Origin: Linyphia triangularis
Taxonomy: Eukaryota; Arthropoda; Arachnida; Araneae; Linyphiidae
Assembly (NCBI GenBank): GCA_963978545.1
Contig: OZ021721.1
Span: forward strand, 107,158,366 to 107,222,365
DNA: 64,000 nucleotides
Direction of reading: 5' to 3'
Position 1 is the stretch's first letter. The number at the start of each line of letters is the position of its first letter. Both the position numbers and the translations under genes were made by a program. The notes below the pieces were generated by a model, which saw nothing but the letters and a program-made list of their open reading frames with translations, did not search any database and had not been told where the DNA came from. Shown piece by piece: positions 24,601 through 37,200 of the stretch.

Positions 24601-27600
24601 ATGATTTTTCACAATTTCAAAAATGGGCGCATGCACAATTTCAACAAACATTTTAATGGTAGGACTGGTCGCATGGCTACCACCAACTACTACACCAAAT
24701 GTGAACATCGTAGGCCAATTTGGTCGGGAGTTATGCTGACCACATACCCACAGACAGGCATTTTTCCTAGATCTTTTTTTTGAAATTAAGATGCTCCAAA
24801 ATGTGGAGAAACGTTAAAAAAATATTTTTCTCCCCAAAACAATACTTTCGTTATCCTACGTAAACATAGAATGTAAAAATCTTTCATTTGTTGACATACG
24901 TTGACTGAAGAAGACATCATTTAAATATTCTAAACAGGAGGACAGGTTTATGTAACAAGTGGAAAATCTAAATATTTATACTAATAGTTATTTAGCAAGT
25001 ACTGTTTGAATCTATTTCAATGGTGTGAGAGAAGGAATTGTTAAACAAGTAGGGCTAAGTGATTTTAGGAATCAGAAGAAAAAAAGAAAAAGGTAGGGAA
25101 ACTAAATTGACATTTTATGTAGAGATTTGGTTAGAAAAAAATTTCAATGATATTTGTGATTATTGGCTTTTGCTGAAATATGAAACAGAAATGCCAGTGC
25201 AAATTATAATCTTCTTGCAAGATATGTTTAAATCAATAAAGATAATTCTTCTCTTTTTTTTTTTTGTGCTTAAATTAATTGGGATTTCAGTAACTCTTTC
25301 AAAAACTAACTGAGAGTTCACATATTTTATATATTTATTATGTAACGAAACCAATGAAATGATATTAGCGCAATTCTATGAAAGATCATAACTTATAATC
25401 CTATCTTTTTCATCAACAGATCTTAAGGATATTTCTCCGTGATTGAATTTTAAAAGAGAATTTATGAAGACCAGTTTAGTTTCCTTAAGTAAGAATAAGT
25501 GTTTTTCTAATTGTACATTATTAAAAAATTAAATGAATTTGAAAAAGAAACAAAAAATACCTTTAATAAGCTCTGTTTTACAGACTCATTAATTTGCAGA
25601 ATCACATTTTTGTTCAATTTAAATAGACTACTTTAGATTCCATATTTAGATAAAAGTTTTTTTTTTTTTTTTGCATTTAAATGAATTTGAAAGATAATTA
25701 AATAAAAAATTGTAGTATGCAATATTTTTCAAGTTCATTATTTTATACACTCTCATTTTCAATTATTTACATGACTTGATAAACTTATGCAGCATTTTAA
25801 TGGAAAAATTTCAGATTTAAATAGTTTTTAAAATTTTATTTTGTCAAAATATATCACAAGATTTCAGCAACAGCTATAGGATTTATAATATAATCTTGTG
25901 TAGCAGTTCTGTTAATGAATTATTTTTAATACATGAAAAATTTCATATCACCACTTATTTTCAATGCAACAGGAACTTCAACTTTTGTATAGAAGCCTCT
26001 TCCTGAAGTACAAGAGTGGCAAATATCTAGAATGAAATATGCTTAAAAACTAAACGCTATTAAAAACCTAATGCCTTATCCAGAAAATTGTTGCAGAGAC
26101 GTCATGTGATTCCCAAATTTGAAAAATAAAGTAGAGTTGAACAATATAATATTTTAATCACTCAGGTTTGATTACTGTGTATTGTTTATTCACATTACAT
26201 CTTTTACGTAAATAAAAGAGATACAAAACTATGATTTTAAGTAACACTATTTTACATAATTTAAAGATATTTTCCAGACTTAAACCTCTGATCAAAATAA
26301 AAATTGAAATTCATACTTACTGGTGCATTTCCATACTTGGTAACACCTTGAGGCCACTCAGAAGTAAGCAAAATATCAACTGGATCAGTTATACTGTTAG
26401 TTAACTCAGCAATATCTTTCTTAGAGAATGAATATCCTGTTGAATCTTTAGCTTCTACACCACTTAGATATGCAATTCTCAAACCAGTACTTCCAGTTAG
26501 CTGACCTCGTTTTCCTAATATTATTTATATAAAAAATTACTAAGGTTTAGAAATAAATGTGTACAATTGCTACAAAACAAGTATTACCAATAAAAAGATA
26601 ATTATTAATATTTATTCACCAGCAAAAGCTTTTAAAACTCGTTGAAGAAGATTCATAAGATTTACAAACGACTTTTTTGCTTTTTTAAAGGGGATTGGTA
26701 AAACTTCATTTTAAGTTTTAAGGGCACTAGAGCAGGAAGGAGGATTTCTCCATTTTTAAAAAATTTTCAGGATATGTAAATAACTTTATGCAAACTGTAA
26801 TTACATTTATTGTAATGACTAAAAACACAATATATTTATTTACAAAAATTAATTTATTTTAAAGTTTAACTTGTGTTTTTATTAATTGAGGTAACTTCCT
26901 GCTTAATTTCAATGTCCTTCATTTTCTAATGTCATTGTAAACAGATTAGTGTATCAAATCATGTATATCAACTGATATTCAAAAATACAGGTGGTTATTA
27001 AAATAATGGAAACACCTTAGATTTATAAGGAATCCTTCATTAATATGGTGTAGAACCCTTTGGCATGTAATACAGCTTGCATTCACCTCGGAATCGAATC
27101 ATACAAGTTCTAAATAGTGTTTAAAGGAATATAGTAGTACCACTTTTCATTGCATTTTAGACATTACAATCTGTTTTAAAACCCATTAGTCTCTTTCACT
27201 CATTTTCTCCTTCCGCCCACGATTTTGCTTTGACGAGCTTGTCTGGCTGCGCTGTGTGTTCGCTGCCATAACTTTAGGCACCATATCTTTAGAAACGCCT
27301 AAAAGCTGGGATGTTTTGGTTACAGTTGCTCCAGCTAGTCAGGCTTTTTTGAAACTCTGTGAGGTTTGACATTTTACTCTTTCAAAAAAATTCAAGAAGT
27401 ATACAACTTCACTAAAACTACTTCATATGTATCAAGATATATACTTTTTATTCTAAAAAAACAACTGGTAGCTAGAATTATATTTTAATGCTTACGAAAC
27501 ATATTCTTTAAAGTCCCTTTTCATTAAAGTCACTTTTATTTATATGTGTTTCCATTATTTTAATAACCACCTGTACCTTGATACAGAGTAGTAAACTGGT

Positions 27601-28223
27601 AAATCTTGGCTCTAAGGTGTATATTATGTTTGGAGTAAAGTAGAGAAAATGTTGTTCCCATAATAAATATAATAAATATTTACTTATCAATAAAAACTAT
27701 AAAACACTCTTGAAAACAGAATAAGAATTATGAAGGACTTTTTTTTACTAATTTATAGGGATTGGTAAAGCTTCACTTCAAGTTTTCAGGTTTTGGATTT
27801 TTATACAATATAATTTAAAGGAACAGCAATTCAATAAAACAAAGAAGCTCTTAATATTTGATTAACCTAAGAATTTAATGATAATTTTTTTTTTCCGAGT
27901 ACCTAAAATAATACTTCTTGGGTATCTATGAGAGAAATATGTTAATATACTTTGAATAAATATTTTAAAAATCATACGAGAAGATGAATCAGTATCTTAA
28001 TCAATTTTATAACATGAATTGAGAACCAACTTTAAGAGAATTCAAGTGGCAAAACGTTTTTAACAGTTAAACCGCTTATATTTGAATGTGCCACAATTTG
28101 CAAGCACATTTTTTATTTTGTAAGCAGGCAATAATAAATTTCTATAAAAAAATTCAGAAGTTCTTAAACATTTATCAAGAGTGTTTATCCTATTAACTTC
28201 TGGCATTTTTTAGAATTTGCATA

Positions 28224-28256
<33 letters not shown>

Positions 28257-31200
28257 GTGGCTTATTTATAGTAGGTTTTTGTAATGAATACAAGTTTGTT
28301 CCACAATCAACAAAAGAACATTGTCAAGCAAACACGATTCAAAAATGTTTAAAACAAATGTTGAATGTATATATTTAATCAAAGACAAATCCTTTTTGTT
28401 TTTTCAACACTGTCTGAAGGTTTAGTAATAATATTTATTAATGCTAATTGATGATTATCTGGCCAAAGTTTCACATTTCTGTAAAATTTCATGAGTATTT
28501 TCTTAGTTTGTTTGGAAATTTTTACGTTTAACATGGGTAGGGGGGGGGGGGGTTACATGAAGGGAGCAAAAGAGGTCATTGTATAAAAGCTTGGACATGT
28601 ATAAAAGGGAAATTATAACTAGACACAGTAAAATTACAACTGAACTTTTTTTTAAAGTAAAGGAGAATAGGCATTTTAGCGATAAAAACTGTCAAAAAGT
28701 GATTTGCCAAAAGACGAACATGAGTCGTTTAAAAAAATAAACCTTCAATTATCTTTGAGACAATCATACATGTTTTTTTTAACAAGGGTAGGGTATTATC
28801 TTATAAAACATAATGTTTAAAAAAGTAAATCCCCAAGAATGGATTTTACATACAACTACTAAAATCTAAATAGCTTGAATTTGAAATAATTAGAAAAATA
28901 ATAATTACCTAAATATACAACGTCAGGAACCAATTCACCAGAGCCATCAGGATAAAATTGCAAATGCTCTCGCTTATTTGGTCCTAATATGTATGTAGTC
29001 AAAGGAGCTAAAATAAAAATATATTAGTAATATATACCTATGCACAGCACAAACTTGAATTTTTTTCACTCTGTATAAAATAATCAAATATTATGTCAAA
29101 TAATTTCTTTCACACTAATCTTTTACATCTAATTATTGTAACAATTTAAAAAATTCAATAATTGCTCAAATATGTCACGTTTTAAAATTTCCTTAACCTT
29201 TAACCTGTCAAGTTTTTAAGATTCAGCTCAATTGCATGACAGGAAGTTGGTTTATTACTATTCCAAAGCAATAATAGAAGCATACGTAAAAGTAGCCTTT
29301 AAGTGAAAATGACTGCTAGCAAAACATGATATGCATTCTTATCAACAACAAATCTATCAATAAAATGCCAGCAGGATTGAATGACAAGTTGGCTTTTATC
29401 AAAAAAGTTACAAATTGGTGCATGCTTAATACAAATATGTCAGAGAATTAGCAAGTCCGAGTTGTATTTTTACAAAATTTGCAGTTGGGCACACAACATT
29501 CTAAAAAATTAATGACTTTTAAGCACCTCTAAACATTTTCAAGTACTTCCAAGGCCTTGAAAACAAGTTCAAAAATATTAAGCACTTTTAATGACAGTGG
29601 GAAGCCTGTATTAGTATTCCAAAGCAATAACAGAAGTTTGCGTAAAAGCGGCCTTTTAGGAGTAGTGACTATCCCTAAAATATGATAGAATGCATTGTTA
29701 TCGACATTGAATCAATCTGTCAAGTTTCAGATCAATCAGATGATGGCAATACAGGTTAATTGGGCATCCGTAGATTTGCCCGGCAGGCACATTAGCACAA
29801 AATTAAAGTAAACATAAAAGATTTATAAAGTGTAAAATTTCTCGCAATTGTTTTATTTCAAGAAAACTTTAATTTTTTCTGCTGATTGTTTAGTTCTTGC
29901 AAGATCATTGTTATTGTCAACCTGTCTACAAATTTATTTAAATAATAGACTTTGCATTAAAAAAAATATACACACTTACTTTCTGGTTCATATTTGTTTT
30001 ATTTAACGCAATATTTTATAAAAGTGTAGTTTTTTTTTTTCTTTTTCAGAATTACTTTGCATTTATTACTAGCATAAGTATACTTAATTACTCCAGGATA
30101 CATAAAGTAACATTACACACTACACTTTTAAGATTAACCACAGCTGATTTAGTAAAAGAAATTGATAGCAAATACTACAGGTATTTTGAAATAGTCTAAT
30201 CATTGTTTTTCATTGGATACTAAATACAATATAACTGAAAGTTCAAAATTCTGAAAAGTGAATACTTCAATAGACTTTAAAAGAGAATTAACAGTTTTTT
30301 TTTTTTTTTTAAATTGTAAATGGCTATTTAACATTTATCAGAAATTTAACTAATCAAGTCTTTAAAAAGCTACTTCATGTCACAATAATTTAGACTATTC
30401 TCTAGAAAAGATCTTGTTGTAATGAGGTTTCAGCCTGGAAAACAATAAAGAAAAAAATTCTAACATAATATTTCTAATCAAAGCATCTAATATTAAAAAT
30501 AACCTTATTTACAAATAAAACTTTGATACTGTCAAATATTAAAAATTTTTACCTTTTATTTTTCCAGCTTTTAAATCATTCCACTCATCATTTATTGAAC
30601 CAAAAAAGTTCCCGACACATAACAGGAACTAAAAAATATAATTGTCAAATAAAATTACTAAGTAATAGAAGAAACACGACATGTGGTACAATGAATGCAA
30701 TTCAAAGAAATACCTTTGGATGGTTTTTTTTCCGTGGTTCTAAGAACCCAGAAATTAATGTTACAATCAGCAAAGCATTAAGCCTGCAGCTTTATTATAC
30801 ATTTGATCACAAGAATAGCCTTCAAATTTTGTTTTAAATCCTGAGAAAATAACACAATATCTAAATTTTGTTCTGAATTGGGAATTTCATAGGATCGGGA
30901 CAGTTTCCGACTTGGTTGGAAATGCTTGGTTGGGGATGGTAGCAGAGTATTTGAGAGAAGCAACAACACTAGCGGTGCAATTAGTTTATTAAGTCATTAA
31001 ACAGCCACGGACACAGAAACACACACATAACACTGAACAGTCAGAGGTAGAATGAATAGAATAGAATGAATGAATGACATACAGGCTAGAACAACACTTT
31101 ATATAAGCCAGCCACAAGGCGACGCTGCAAGGCAGGGCAGTCCATAAACAAGTAAAGGGGGGGAAATGAGTGACAGTGGATAACAATATCCTAACACTCC

Positions 31201-34200
31201 AACACAATGTCAACTCATTTATCAAAATATACAACAGTATCACCAATACCAAGTAATCTTAAACATTTATAATGCTTACAAGAAGGTAATGCTTTAGTTA
31301 AAATGTCAGAACCCATATCATCCGTTGATACAAACTTTAAATCAATTTGACCATTTTTAAAGCATCTCTTACAAAATGATGTCTAATATCAATATCTTTT
31401 GTACATTTATGAAAAACTGGATTTTCAACCAATTTTATCGTTCTTTTGTTGTCAGTGAGCATACGTACCTTTTCCAAATTATTATTACACAGTTTATTAA
31501 GTAATTTACAAAGATATATCGCTTATTTTCTACCGTCAGAAATAGCCATATATTCTGCCTCCGTAGAAGACAGAGCCACAGTACATTGTTTTCTACTTTC
31601 CCAGCTAATAGCACTTCCGCTAAGAATAAAACAGTACCCTGTGTATGACTTCCGGTCAAAAAGACAATTACCCCAATCAGCATCTGTATATCCAAACAAT
31701 GATATTTCTGTACGTTGAAAAATAAGTCCAAAATTAATTGTTTTCTTTAAATGACGCAGAACTCTTTTTGCTGCAATCCAATGAGAGTTATCATTACAAG
31801 TTAGGAACTGACTTAGCTTACTAACTGAATTAGAGATATCAGGCCTCGAACACGAAGCTAGGTATTGAAAACTACCAATCAATTCGAGGTAAGGAATCCC
31901 TTCCTCGCATTTTTCAGCTTTCTCCAATTTAATGCTAATATCCATTGGACAGGTAACAGGTTTAGCTTCCAACATATTAAAACGATTTAAAAGTTCCCGT
32001 ATATAGCTTTGTTGATTCATAGTCCCAACTACGTTTTTCTGTTCAAAATTTATTCCTAAACAATATTTGACTAAACCGGCATATTTTACATCGAATTCTC
32101 TATTCATGTGATTTTTAAATTTTTCGGTCATACCCGGATTTTGAGAAGCAAACAAAATATCGTCAACATAAACCATTATTACAGTTAAGCCCTGACTATC
32201 TTTAATGTAATATGTACACGGATCTGCCTTGGTGTGTTTCGCACCAAAATTATTTAAAATTTCATTCAACTTAACATTCCAGCAATATCCTCCTTGCTTA
32301 GTCCCATAAATCCCTTTCTTTAATAGAAGAACTTTATCACCCTGATTTAAAGAATTTAAAATTTCATTTGCTCTTTCAGAAATTTCACCATGGAGTTTCT
32401 TTTTATCGATTATTCGTTTCAAGATTTCTTCAAAATAATCAGGACATTCCATAAATACTTCTTCCTTTATTTCTCCATTTAAATAAGTAGTAGTTACATC
32501 AAATTGATGAATTTCCAGGCCTAAATCTGCAGCAAGTGCACATAAAACTCGGATTGACCCTTGTTTTACTACTGGGCTGTAGGTGTTAAAATAATTAACA
32601 TTGTTGTGAGAAACCTTGCGCAATAAAACGCGCCTTATACTTTAATAATGTTCCATCATCTTTAAATTTATTTGTAAGAATAAAACGGCTCCTAATACAT
32701 CTTTTAGAATCTGGCCTATCAACAATTTCAAAAGTATTATTTCGAATAATACTCACGACTTCATCAATCAAAGCATCAAACCATAACTCACTATTTTTAT
32801 CTTTGAGCGCATTTTTAATCGGTACTTCCACATTAAAAATAAAATTTGCTTCGTCACGAATGATATCCCTATTGCGCAATGAACGAATTCTTTTTCTTGA
32901 TTCTTGTTGATCTGAAACTAAAAGTTCACCATCACCCATAAATGGAGTATTTTTCAATTGCTCGCTTTCGAAAGATTTATTTACATCCGCCACATCCAGT
33001 TTGATTGACTGATACAGAATTGGATCGCTTCCAAGTTTTGATTCGTTTTCAAATGAAATAGAGGTTTCATTTGTATTTTCTTTTTCTAAGAAATCTTGCA
33101 ATGTAACAGATTTATTATCGTGTTCCTCAAAGAATTTTACGCTACGGAAAGTTATAACTTTATTTTTGTTTGGTAAATAAATTCGAAATCCTTTAGATGT
33201 TTCGGAATAACCACAAAATATTCCCTCTTTTCCCTTCGCTGAGAACTTATGCTTTCTATAATTATCGGTATAAAAAGCTTTACAACCGAAAATCTTAGAA
33301 TAACTAACATTTGGAGTTACACCATTCCAAACTTCATAAGGGGTTTTTCCATTAAATGAGCTAGTCGGGCATCTGTTTCGCAGATAATTAGCCGTATTTA
33401 TCGCCTCAGCCCATAGTTTAAGAGGTAATTTTGACTGAGTTAGTAATCATCTTGCAGTTTCAACTAAACTTCTATTTTTTCTTTCCGCTATACCGTTTTT
33501 CAGAGGAAGAAAAAGGTACAGTTAATCTACGCTCAATCCCATTTTCCCTAAGAAAATCATCGAATTCCTCATTTAAGAATTCTCCCCCATTGTCGGTCAT
33601 TAGTATTTTAATTTTAATCGATTTTTGGTTCTCCCATAAAGCCTTGATATCTCTAAATGCACTTAAAGCTTCACTTTAATGCTTTAAAAATTTAACGGCA
33701 CAAAATCTTGATGCGTCATCAATAAATGTCATAAAATAAAAGACTTACCAATTGATGGCACTTTCATTGGACCACAGAGATCTGAGTGAATTGAATCCAA
33801 CGTGTTTGACACTCTCTCTGTGATTTCTTGGGATAAGGGGCTCGTGTTAATTTGCTAACCGCACAAATTTCACAATTAAATTCCTTAGGGGATTTTATTA
33901 AATTTAATCCACGAATGTTTCCCTTACCACTAGATTCCAATAAATCTCCTATATTTAAATGACCTATTCCTGCATGTCATTTTTCAATATCTGTAACTTT
34001 GCTTTTATCACTATCAAAAGATTCACTAGCATGACTTGCACTTTGATTAACACTACACTTACCACCATGTAAATAATATAAATTATCTTTTCTATCAGCA
34101 ATTAGTTCCAAGTTGGATTTAGTGTTGACAATCTTAGCAAAGTCACTTTTGAAAGTCACAGTGTATCCACGATCACAAAGTTTAGCAACTGATGATAAAT

Positions 34201-37200
34201 TGGTACGCAGGTCCGGAACAAGAAGTACATCGAAAACATCAATATCTTGAATTTTCTTGTTAACTTCCGCTTTGATGACTGCTTTACCGGAGCCTAATAC
34301 TTCAGTTGTTTCGTTGTTGGCAAGATTGAGAACGTTGATTTCTGTGTCGCCAATATTAACAAACTTTGATTCATCATTACATAAATGTCGCGTGCATCCG
34401 GAATCTACCACACATTGTGTTTGCATTTCACCGTGATGTGTAAGCAATGCATCTCCACACTTTTTGGATTCGGCACACGTTAACAATCCAGCATTTTTCT
34501 GCTTGAAGAGAGAAATGTCCTTTTTCTGGTAATCCTGGTCGCATGTGGCTGCTCGGTGCCCTAAACGTTGGCATTTCCAGCAACGGATTTTCGAAGAATC
34601 TCTGGCCTTCAGAAACTGATTGTTGTTCTTCTGGAAGTTTTCGCCTTTTGTTTTCCAATGAGGCTTGCGTTGAAGATGAGTCACAGCAAACGCTCCTCCA
34701 TTCTCGCTGTTTGATTTTCGGTCCTGGCGTCTCGCATCTTATACTTCCACTATTTTTATTCGCAAAACTTCTGGTTTCGGTAGCTCGTCGCAGGATTCTA
34801 TCGCACATCGGAAGTTTTCAAAACTTGGTGGAAGGCTGTATAATAACATCACTGCTAGCAGGTCTTCGTCATTGCGTATTTCCATTTCATTGAGCTTGTC
34901 AACAATGTCGAAGAACATTCGAAGGTGCTCTCTCACATCTAGAGTTGTTGTGTCCGCCATCTTGTGTTGAATCAGCGATTTCAACAACGACGATTTTCTG
35001 GCAGGTCCTTTGGATTTGTAAATCTGTTTCAATTTAGTCCAAACGTCAGACGATGTTTCACAACTTTTCACTTGTTTCAGTTCAGATGGAGCTATACACA
35101 GGATAATGTCAGACTTCGCTTTCTCATCCATTTCTGCCCACTTTTCACAAGCTTCTTTCGATTTAACGTCATGTTGAATGAGCATGGGTTTTGTTTTGAT
35201 ACCAGAAACATAAACCCAGGAATCACTTTTGGTAAGCAAAGCTTTCATCTGTATTTTCCATGTCTCGTAATTATCCTTGTTTAATGATTCAATTCGTGTT
35301 CCATTCAATGTCGCTTTTAGTTCGGTTTTCTTTCCAGTCCGTGTGTTGCTCTCTCTGGGCAGGTATGGCTATTTTCTGGGTTGGTTGTATTCAGTTTATC
35401 TGGCGCCGTCAGCAACACGAGGGCTATAATGCACCGAAACATTCGTCATTAGACAAGCCAACATACATTTACAAACACCCATGCCTAACATGGGACTCGA
35501 ACCCGCAACCTCGCGGTCCAGAAGCTAGCATGCTAACCACTATACCGTTTGGTCGGCAGGCTATTTTCTGGGACACATAACCTTTTGGGGATGGTAGCAG
35601 AGTATTTGAGAGAAGCAACAACACTAGCGGTGCAATTAGTTTATTAAGTCATTAAACCGCCACGGACACAGGAACACACACATAACACTAAACAGTCAGA
35701 GGTAGAATGAATAGAATAGAATGAATGAATGACAACACTTTATATAAGCCAGCCACAAGGCAGTCCACAAACAGTTTCCCCCAAAAGTAAAGGGGGGAAA
35801 TGAGTGACAGTGGATAACAATATCCCAACATTACGATATACACTAAGTGGCTAAAAAAAAATAAGCTGTGGTGTGAAAATAAATAAAAGCCCTGATTTGC
35901 CTTGTAATACAGCGATTTACAGGTTGCAGCTGCTAATTTAACCTTAAAATAGTGCTGTAACAGTGTGCAATTGATCCTTCCTCTAAAAAGTATGGGTGAA
36001 ATGGTTTCACACAGTCACGAAAAGGTGTTTCCGCATTTAAACAGGGAGAAATTAAAAGTCGGCACCAATCAAAGAAAATTACTAGAGAGATGTCTGAAAT
36101 TACTGGGATTGGATTATGATGTGTTCAGATAGTGTTGAATAGTCAAAATCACAGAATAAATGTGGTCGAAACTCTTAAATTCTCGGAATCGATATCTTTC
36201 AAGCAACTGGTGAGGAAGAATCGCCAAAAATCAACTGTTGAACTCGCTGCATTATTTAACAATGAACATATGGTCATTTCAACATGCACAATGAGACAAG
36301 AACTTAAAGAAATGGAACTTAACCAATGTAGAGCTACAAAAAAATCACTTGTTTTGGCAATTAACAGGAAAAAAAAGGCTCACATTTTGTAAAGAGCATA
36401 AAGATTGGATGTGGAGAAACATCATATGATCTGATGCGTCAAGATTCAGTGTATTTCAGAAATATGGGAGCACCAGTGTAAGAAAAGAACCTCATGAAAT
36501 GATGGACCCTTCATGTCTGTACACGTACAGTCCAATGGAGGCAGTATTATGGCCAACAACAGTTCATCCCACCCACAGATTTCTTCTCAATGGAATTGGC
36601 ATTTTTCAGGACGACAATGCCAAGATCCATCAAGCCTGAATTATTGAGAATTGGTTCTAGGAGCATGGGGACTCATTTTTAAGCATGAATTGACCACAAC
36701 AAAACCCAGATCTTAACCCAATTGAAAATCTTTGAGATACACTGGAGCAGTGGTTGCTTGGTTCATCTTGGTTGGTTGGATGGTTTGTCTCTTCCATCGT
36801 CAGTTCAGTGTCTCAGTAAAATACTGCTGAAAATCTACTGCAAGAATAAACTCTGGAATCGTACAGAATCTTATTCAAACAATGTCTCCTCAAGTGCACG
36901 GTGTAATCGAAGTGAAAAATAGTCCAACCAAATTAAGGCAAGTGATTTTTTTTGGCCACATAGTGCATATAAATCAATATAAGATATGTAAGATTTATTT
37001 TAAAATTATTATTTTAAAAATGAGGTTCAGTTTGTATATGAGCCAGTTAGCTTGAACTTAAGTCAGAAAGTCAAAAGGTTTTCATTAAGGAAGAGGAAAA
37101 ATTTCTACGAATTACCAGCATTTATAGTATCAGTCAATAAAACTGCATTAAAATATAACATAAATTAAAACTTAAAATTTATCAAAATAACAGCAAAAAG

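Larger units (their letters stand above)
30931..35830 (-). mobile_element. Nearly full-length Copia LTR retrotransposon, inactivated
   Basis: A 4.9-kb Ty1/Copia element in sense orientation within CWF19L1 intron 2. In minus-strand order it has a 5' LTR (35586-35830), primer site, gag with zinc knuckle, protease, integrase, reverse transcriptase and RNase H, polypurine-like tract and 3' LTR (30931-31196). The LTRs begin TGTT(A/G)GGATATTG and end CA. They differ by indels as well as substitutions. No matching 5-bp duplication is seen (TTGGT versus TTACG). Stops and frameshifts in gag-pol and a SINE in the leader make it non-functional. Confidence 0.92.

Noticed and set aside
31435..31731. Open frames of 90-116 codons overlapping the Copia element on the other strand or frame
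   Set aside because: They are shadows of the Copia coding frame and show no domains.
30931..35830. The Copia element as a recent active insertion
   Set aside because: The reading frames carry several stops and frameshifts, the LTRs differ by indels and a SINE sits in the leader.
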